A stretch of 64,000 bases of DNA from an uncultured Flammeovirgaceae bacterium (GTDB taxonomy: Bacteria; Bacteroidota; Bacteroidia; Cytophagales; Cyclobacteriaceae): positions 248,001 to 312,000 of the forward strand of contig CAKZYA010000059.1 in assembly GCA_937883755.1 (NCBI GenBank). The letters are read 5' to 3'. Positions 61,281-64,000 of the stretch are shown here, one piece after another; position 1 is the first letter of the stretch, and the number at the start of each line of letters is the position of its first letter. Under the pieces are notes generated by a model. That model saw only the letters and a program-made list of their open reading frames with translations. It made no database searches and was not told where the DNA came from. The position numbers and the translations under genes are program-made.

Positions 61281-62168
61281 TTACAAATACTTTTTAGCTA
61301 TTTCTAAGGATTGGATACCATAACTACCTCCAAACAAAAGATAATGATTAAGATAGTGGTACAGTTGATACAAACTAACCCGCTCTTGCCACTCGGGTGG
61401 TAATGGAAGCGCCTCTTGATACTCTTCCCACACAGTTTGCGAAAATCCACCGAACATTTGCATCAATGCTAGATCGCACTCTCGGTCAGCGTAGTAACTC
61501 GCTGGATCAATTAATGCTGGGCCATTAGAGGTATACAGATAATTACCAGACCATAGGTCGCCATGCGTAAGCGATGCTTTCGGATGATGACCGATTCTCT
61601 GCGGTAGGACTTCTATTAAATCGGCATAAACAGTCTGTTCAGAATTACTCATTCCTCGCTGCTGCTCAATAAGCTTCACTAAATGCCAAATCCGCTGCTG
61701 CCCGTAAAACTCAATCCAGTTTTCATTCCACATATTATCTTGAGAAGTTTTTCCACAATAGTTATCGTGGATAAAGCCAAATTGGGCATGAGTTACCTGA
61801 TGTAATTGGGCCAACCCGATTCCTAATTTTTCATCCTGATGATGCTGATTTTCCCGATTTACCTCCAGAAATTCCAGTACGATCATTCCCGATTGATTCT
61901 GGGATACTTGCGTAGCAACAATCACCTGAGGAACAATCAGTTCTGTACTGGCTTCTCGTAATGCAGTTAAGCCCTCTGCTTCCCGTTCAAACAGATCATT
62001 AGGTACGTTATCATTATACTTTAAAAAAAACGAACCCACATTAGTGTTTACTTTCATTCCATGGTTAATACACCCTCCTCCTATCGGTATCGTGGCACTG
62101 ATTTCTACCTCCTTTGAAAAATGTTTTGACAGTTCTCGCTCGACGATACTGTGTAAACTATCAGGCAT
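61281..62168 (-). CDS. Fructosamine/ketosamine-3-kinase family protein
   Basis: A 295-residue kinase-fold protein: glycine loop PIGGGCINHGMKV, catalytic loop LTHGDLWSGNYLY (Asp and Asn), and metal Asp in ALIDPASYYADRECDLALMQMFGGF. This is the fructosamine-kinase family, which phosphorylates glycated amines for deglycation. Forty bases upstream of the GH97 gene, so the two may be co-transcribed. Confidence 0.9.
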   Translation of the reverse strand: MPDSLHSIVERELSKHFSKEVEISATIPIGGGCINHGMKVNTNVGSFFLKYNDNVPNDLFEREAEGLTALREASTELIVPQVIVATQVSQNQSGMIVLEFLEVNRENQHHQDEKLGIGLAQLHQVTHAQFGFIHDNYCGKTSQDNMWNENWIEFYGQQRIWHLVKLIEQQRGMSNSEQTVYADLIEVLPQRIGHHPKASLTHGDLWSGNYLYTSNGPALIDPASYYADRECDLALMQMFGGFSQTVWEEYQEALPLPPEWQERVSLYQLYHYLNHYLLFGGSYGIQSLEIAKKYL

Positions 62169-62468
62169 ACTTTATCAGGTTTTGCTTAGCAATAAAGCAT
62201 AAATTTTATCAGACCATATTACAAAGAAAGAATAAAATTAATTTAAGTCTCTCACATGCCCAGCAGCTTAGTTAAACACTGTATGTCAGTGGCTTTCTCA
62301 CTAAAAATTACTGTCACTTTTGAGTCTAAAAAGATAGCTTTTGGTACTAAAGCATGTTTTTTCGCTTAAATCTTACAGTAGGTTATTGTACCCACTAATA
62401 GCACTTTTTTGCTCGCTGGCAGATTAAACTCAACTTTTGAGAAGTTTTCATAAAACCACATCGTAAAT
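62169..62468. other. 300-base divergent intergenic region
   Basis: No gene is seen. It should hold divergent promoters of the kinase and the TonB-dependent receptor. It is AT-rich, with CAACTTTTGAG near 62431-62441, one base off TAnnTTTG and 28 bases before the ATG at 62469. Confidence 0.4.
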
Positions 62469-64000
62469 ATGAACTTCCGATTACTACTAATTTCATTAGG
62501 CATACTCTGCCTATGGCAACAAGCTTACTCTCAAGACGAAACTGATCTGTTTGAAATGTCTTTAGAAGACTTAATGAACGTGGAAATCGTTTCAGCCTCT
62601 AAAGAAGCGGAAAATCTATTTGACACCCCAGTATCCAGCTATTCCATCACTCGTGAGGAAATCGAGAAATCTGGTGTTACCTCTATTCCTGAAGCATTAC
62701 GTTTATGCCCCGGAGTAATTGTTCGAGAGATGACCAACGGAAACTATGATATTCACCTACGTGGCTTTGACAACGTTACTCGCTATGCCAATGGAACACA
62801 AGTAAACTTTCAAACCCTGCTAATGGTAGATAACCGTCCAGTATTTAACTATACCTACGGTGCGATTATCTGGGAGGCTTTGCCAGTAGATCTTATTGAT
62901 GTAGAGCGAATTGAGGTCGTTCGTGGTCCGAGTGCTCCATTATTTGGCCCAAATGCACTCACTGGGGTAATCAATATTATTACTCGTCAGCCTGAACAAA
63001 CCGGATGGTATGCCAAAGCTAACGCCCAGTACGGGACACCTCAATCATTGATCGGAAATGTAGCCCTCGGTAAGAAATTCAATGAGAATACTAGCTTGGT
63101 CGTCTCAGGAAACTACCAAGACCGATTAAGGCACGATGATTTATATTACTTATATAATAGTGACCGGTATCTTGAAAACATACACACTTTATCTGAAGAT
63201 GATATTCAGGCTTTACCCAGTGAGGAAGCTAGGACTTTATCCAAAGCTACTATTCTTTATCCAGAACCAGAATTAGCACTACGCAAACAAGGTATTAATG
63301 CGTTTTTTAATCATCAGGTAAATGATCAAATCAATGTCAACCTCTCGTTAGGAGCACATAAGGCTGAAGTACAACGAGAGTTTTTAGGTGGGATAACTTC
63401 TCTCGATTTTAGTAGTACTAGCAGTCAGTACGTAAATTTAGCCAGCGAAATATATGGCGTCAATACTAAAATCTCGTACACCCAAGGCAACGACAGGTTT
63501 TCCTACGATGACTCAGCAAACATTGTTCTAGAATTCGACAGTAGAATTATTGATATAGCCATTGAGTATCCATGGGAGGTAAGCGATCGCTTAAAACTGC
63601 GCCCTTCTATCAATTACCAAAGTGCCACTAATAATGATTCAGATTATCTTGCGACTGCTCAGTACGGTGGTTTATTAAACCGTTCAGTAACTACCAGCGG
63701 TATTGCTGGCTCACTACGGGCTGATTATAATCTAACTGATGATTGGCGTTTAATTGGCTCAGTGCGCGCCGATAAGTTCAATAAGCCCGATGATGTCTAT
63801 GTATCATATCAGTTTGCAAGTACTTACACTGTTTCTGATAAATACTTATTCCGAGTGGCCTACGCCAAGTCTAACAGTAGTGCTTTTGCGCTATTTACTT
63901 CTACCGAATTAAATGTTAATATAGACTTAGGTCAATCATTTGGATTACCACCAGGAGCTGGCCCTCAATATCGTATTGCCTACTTAGGAAATTCAAATGT
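62469..64000 (+). CDS. TonB-dependent receptor, N-terminal 510 residues (cut by window end)
   Basis: The ATG at 62469 opens a frame that runs to the window edge. Signal peptide ends QQAYSQ; the plug follows at once (LEDLMNVEIVSASKEAENLFDTPVSSYSI, EALRLCPGVIVREM, IDVERIEVVRGPSAPLFGPNALTGVINIIT as short phrases), then barrel strands. Unlike the receptor at 46595-48988 it has no N-terminal regulatory-like domain. It resembles BtuB/iron-type receptors; the substrate is unknown. Confidence 0.9.
   Translation, partial: MNFRLLLISLGILCLWQQAYSQDETDLFEMSLEDLMNVEIVSASKEAENLFDTPVSSYSITREEIEKSGVTSIPEALRLCPGVIVREMTNGNYDIHLRGFDNVTRYANGTQVNFQTLLMVDNRPVFNYTYGAIIWEALPVDLIDVERIEVVRGPSAPLFGPNALTGVINIITRQPEQTGWYAKANAQYGTPQSLIGNVALGKKFNENTSLVVSGNYQDRLRHDDLYYLYNSDRYLENIHTLSEDDIQALPSEEARTLSKATILYPEPELALRKQGINAFFNHQVNDQINVNLSLGAHKAEVQREFLGGITSLDFSSTSSQYVNLASEIYGVNTKISYTQGNDRFSYDDSANIVLEFDSRIIDIAIEYPWEVSDRLKLRPSINYQSATNNDSDYLATAQYGGLLNRSVTTSGIAGSLRADYNLTDDWRLIGSVRADKFNKPDDVYVSYQFASTYTVSDKYLFRVAYAKSNSSAFALFTSTELNVNIDLGQSFGLPPGAGPQYRIAYLGNSN

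Noticed and set aside
1-64000. CRISPR array
   Set aside because: No evenly spaced direct repeats of 24-40 bases with unique spacers were found; the only long array is protein-coding.

Overview
The window looks like chromosome from a member of the Bacteroidota, most likely a marine or halophilic Cytophagales-type bacterium. The grounds are a Bacteroides-type conjugation system (DUF4134/DUF4133/TraG), SusB-like GH97, TonB receptors, two near-exact TAnnTTTG promoter elements, starts with little Shine-Dalgarno signal, a Bacteroidota-style sdhCAB operon and a compact V/A-type ATPase operon. Genus and species cannot be read from the sequence.

Positions 1-23430 are most of an integrative and conjugative element (ICE). 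Its right end is marked by a CTnDOT-like tyrosine integrase (21917-23176) lying just downstream of a tRNA-Pro(AGG) gene (23434-23508). Transfer genes traG(partial)-traF-traE run leftwards out of the window (1-1780). Right of them is a cargo block (2063-10634): an Xre/RES toxin-antitoxin pair; a tightly coupled four-gene operon that I read as a Pycsar-type antiphage system (pyrimidine-type class III cyclase plus a three-helix membrane effector of the DUF5706 kind) with two extra genes, an E2-like protein carrying a SEC-C zinc motif and a DUF2188 protein; a sigma-like / unknown / ImmA-type peptidase trio whose first gene is broken by one in-frame TGA; a DUF1016 nuclease; a RadC-like protein; and small HTH regulators. 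A recombination and replication block follows (11246-18308): gp32-like SSB, a RecE-like nuclease, a coiled-coil membrane protein, an RteC-like protein, an excisionase-like HTH protein, two winged-helix initiator-like proteins and a DnaC-like loader. The mobilization block (BfmA-like protein, DUF5712-type relaxase, VirD4-type coupling protein) and the integrase close the element.

Positions 23434-46600 are chromosomal housekeeping and stress physiology. They hold sdhCAB; a V/A-type ATPase operon (E, DUF2764, A, B, D, I, K) whose K subunit keeps every Na+-coordinating residue known from the Enterococcus hirae rotor; at least four universal stress proteins scattered round it with a PfkB sugar kinase; an FMN-binding-like protein; small HMA-like proteins; a secreted protein with a glycogen-binding-like N-terminus; and an AAA kinase plus APH-like kinase pair.

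Positions 46098-51067 hold a TonB receptor plus thioredoxin-like pair behind a perfect 16-bp palindrome of the DtxR-operator type, and a three-part regulator joining an alpha/beta hydrolase, a degenerate nucleotide-cyclase domain and an AraC DNA-binding domain.

Positions 51760-59266 are a curli (functional amyloid) operon: csgE, csgF, csgG, a 926-residue curlin with 21 acidic 27-residue repeats, a small curlin (CsgB-like) and a TolB-like lipoprotein, with two strong RNA hairpin elements between the last genes. The CsgG protein carries an extra C-terminal outer-membrane-barrel-like domain. The window ends with a GH97 alpha-glucosidase, a fructosamine-kinase-like protein and the start of another TonB-dependent receptor.
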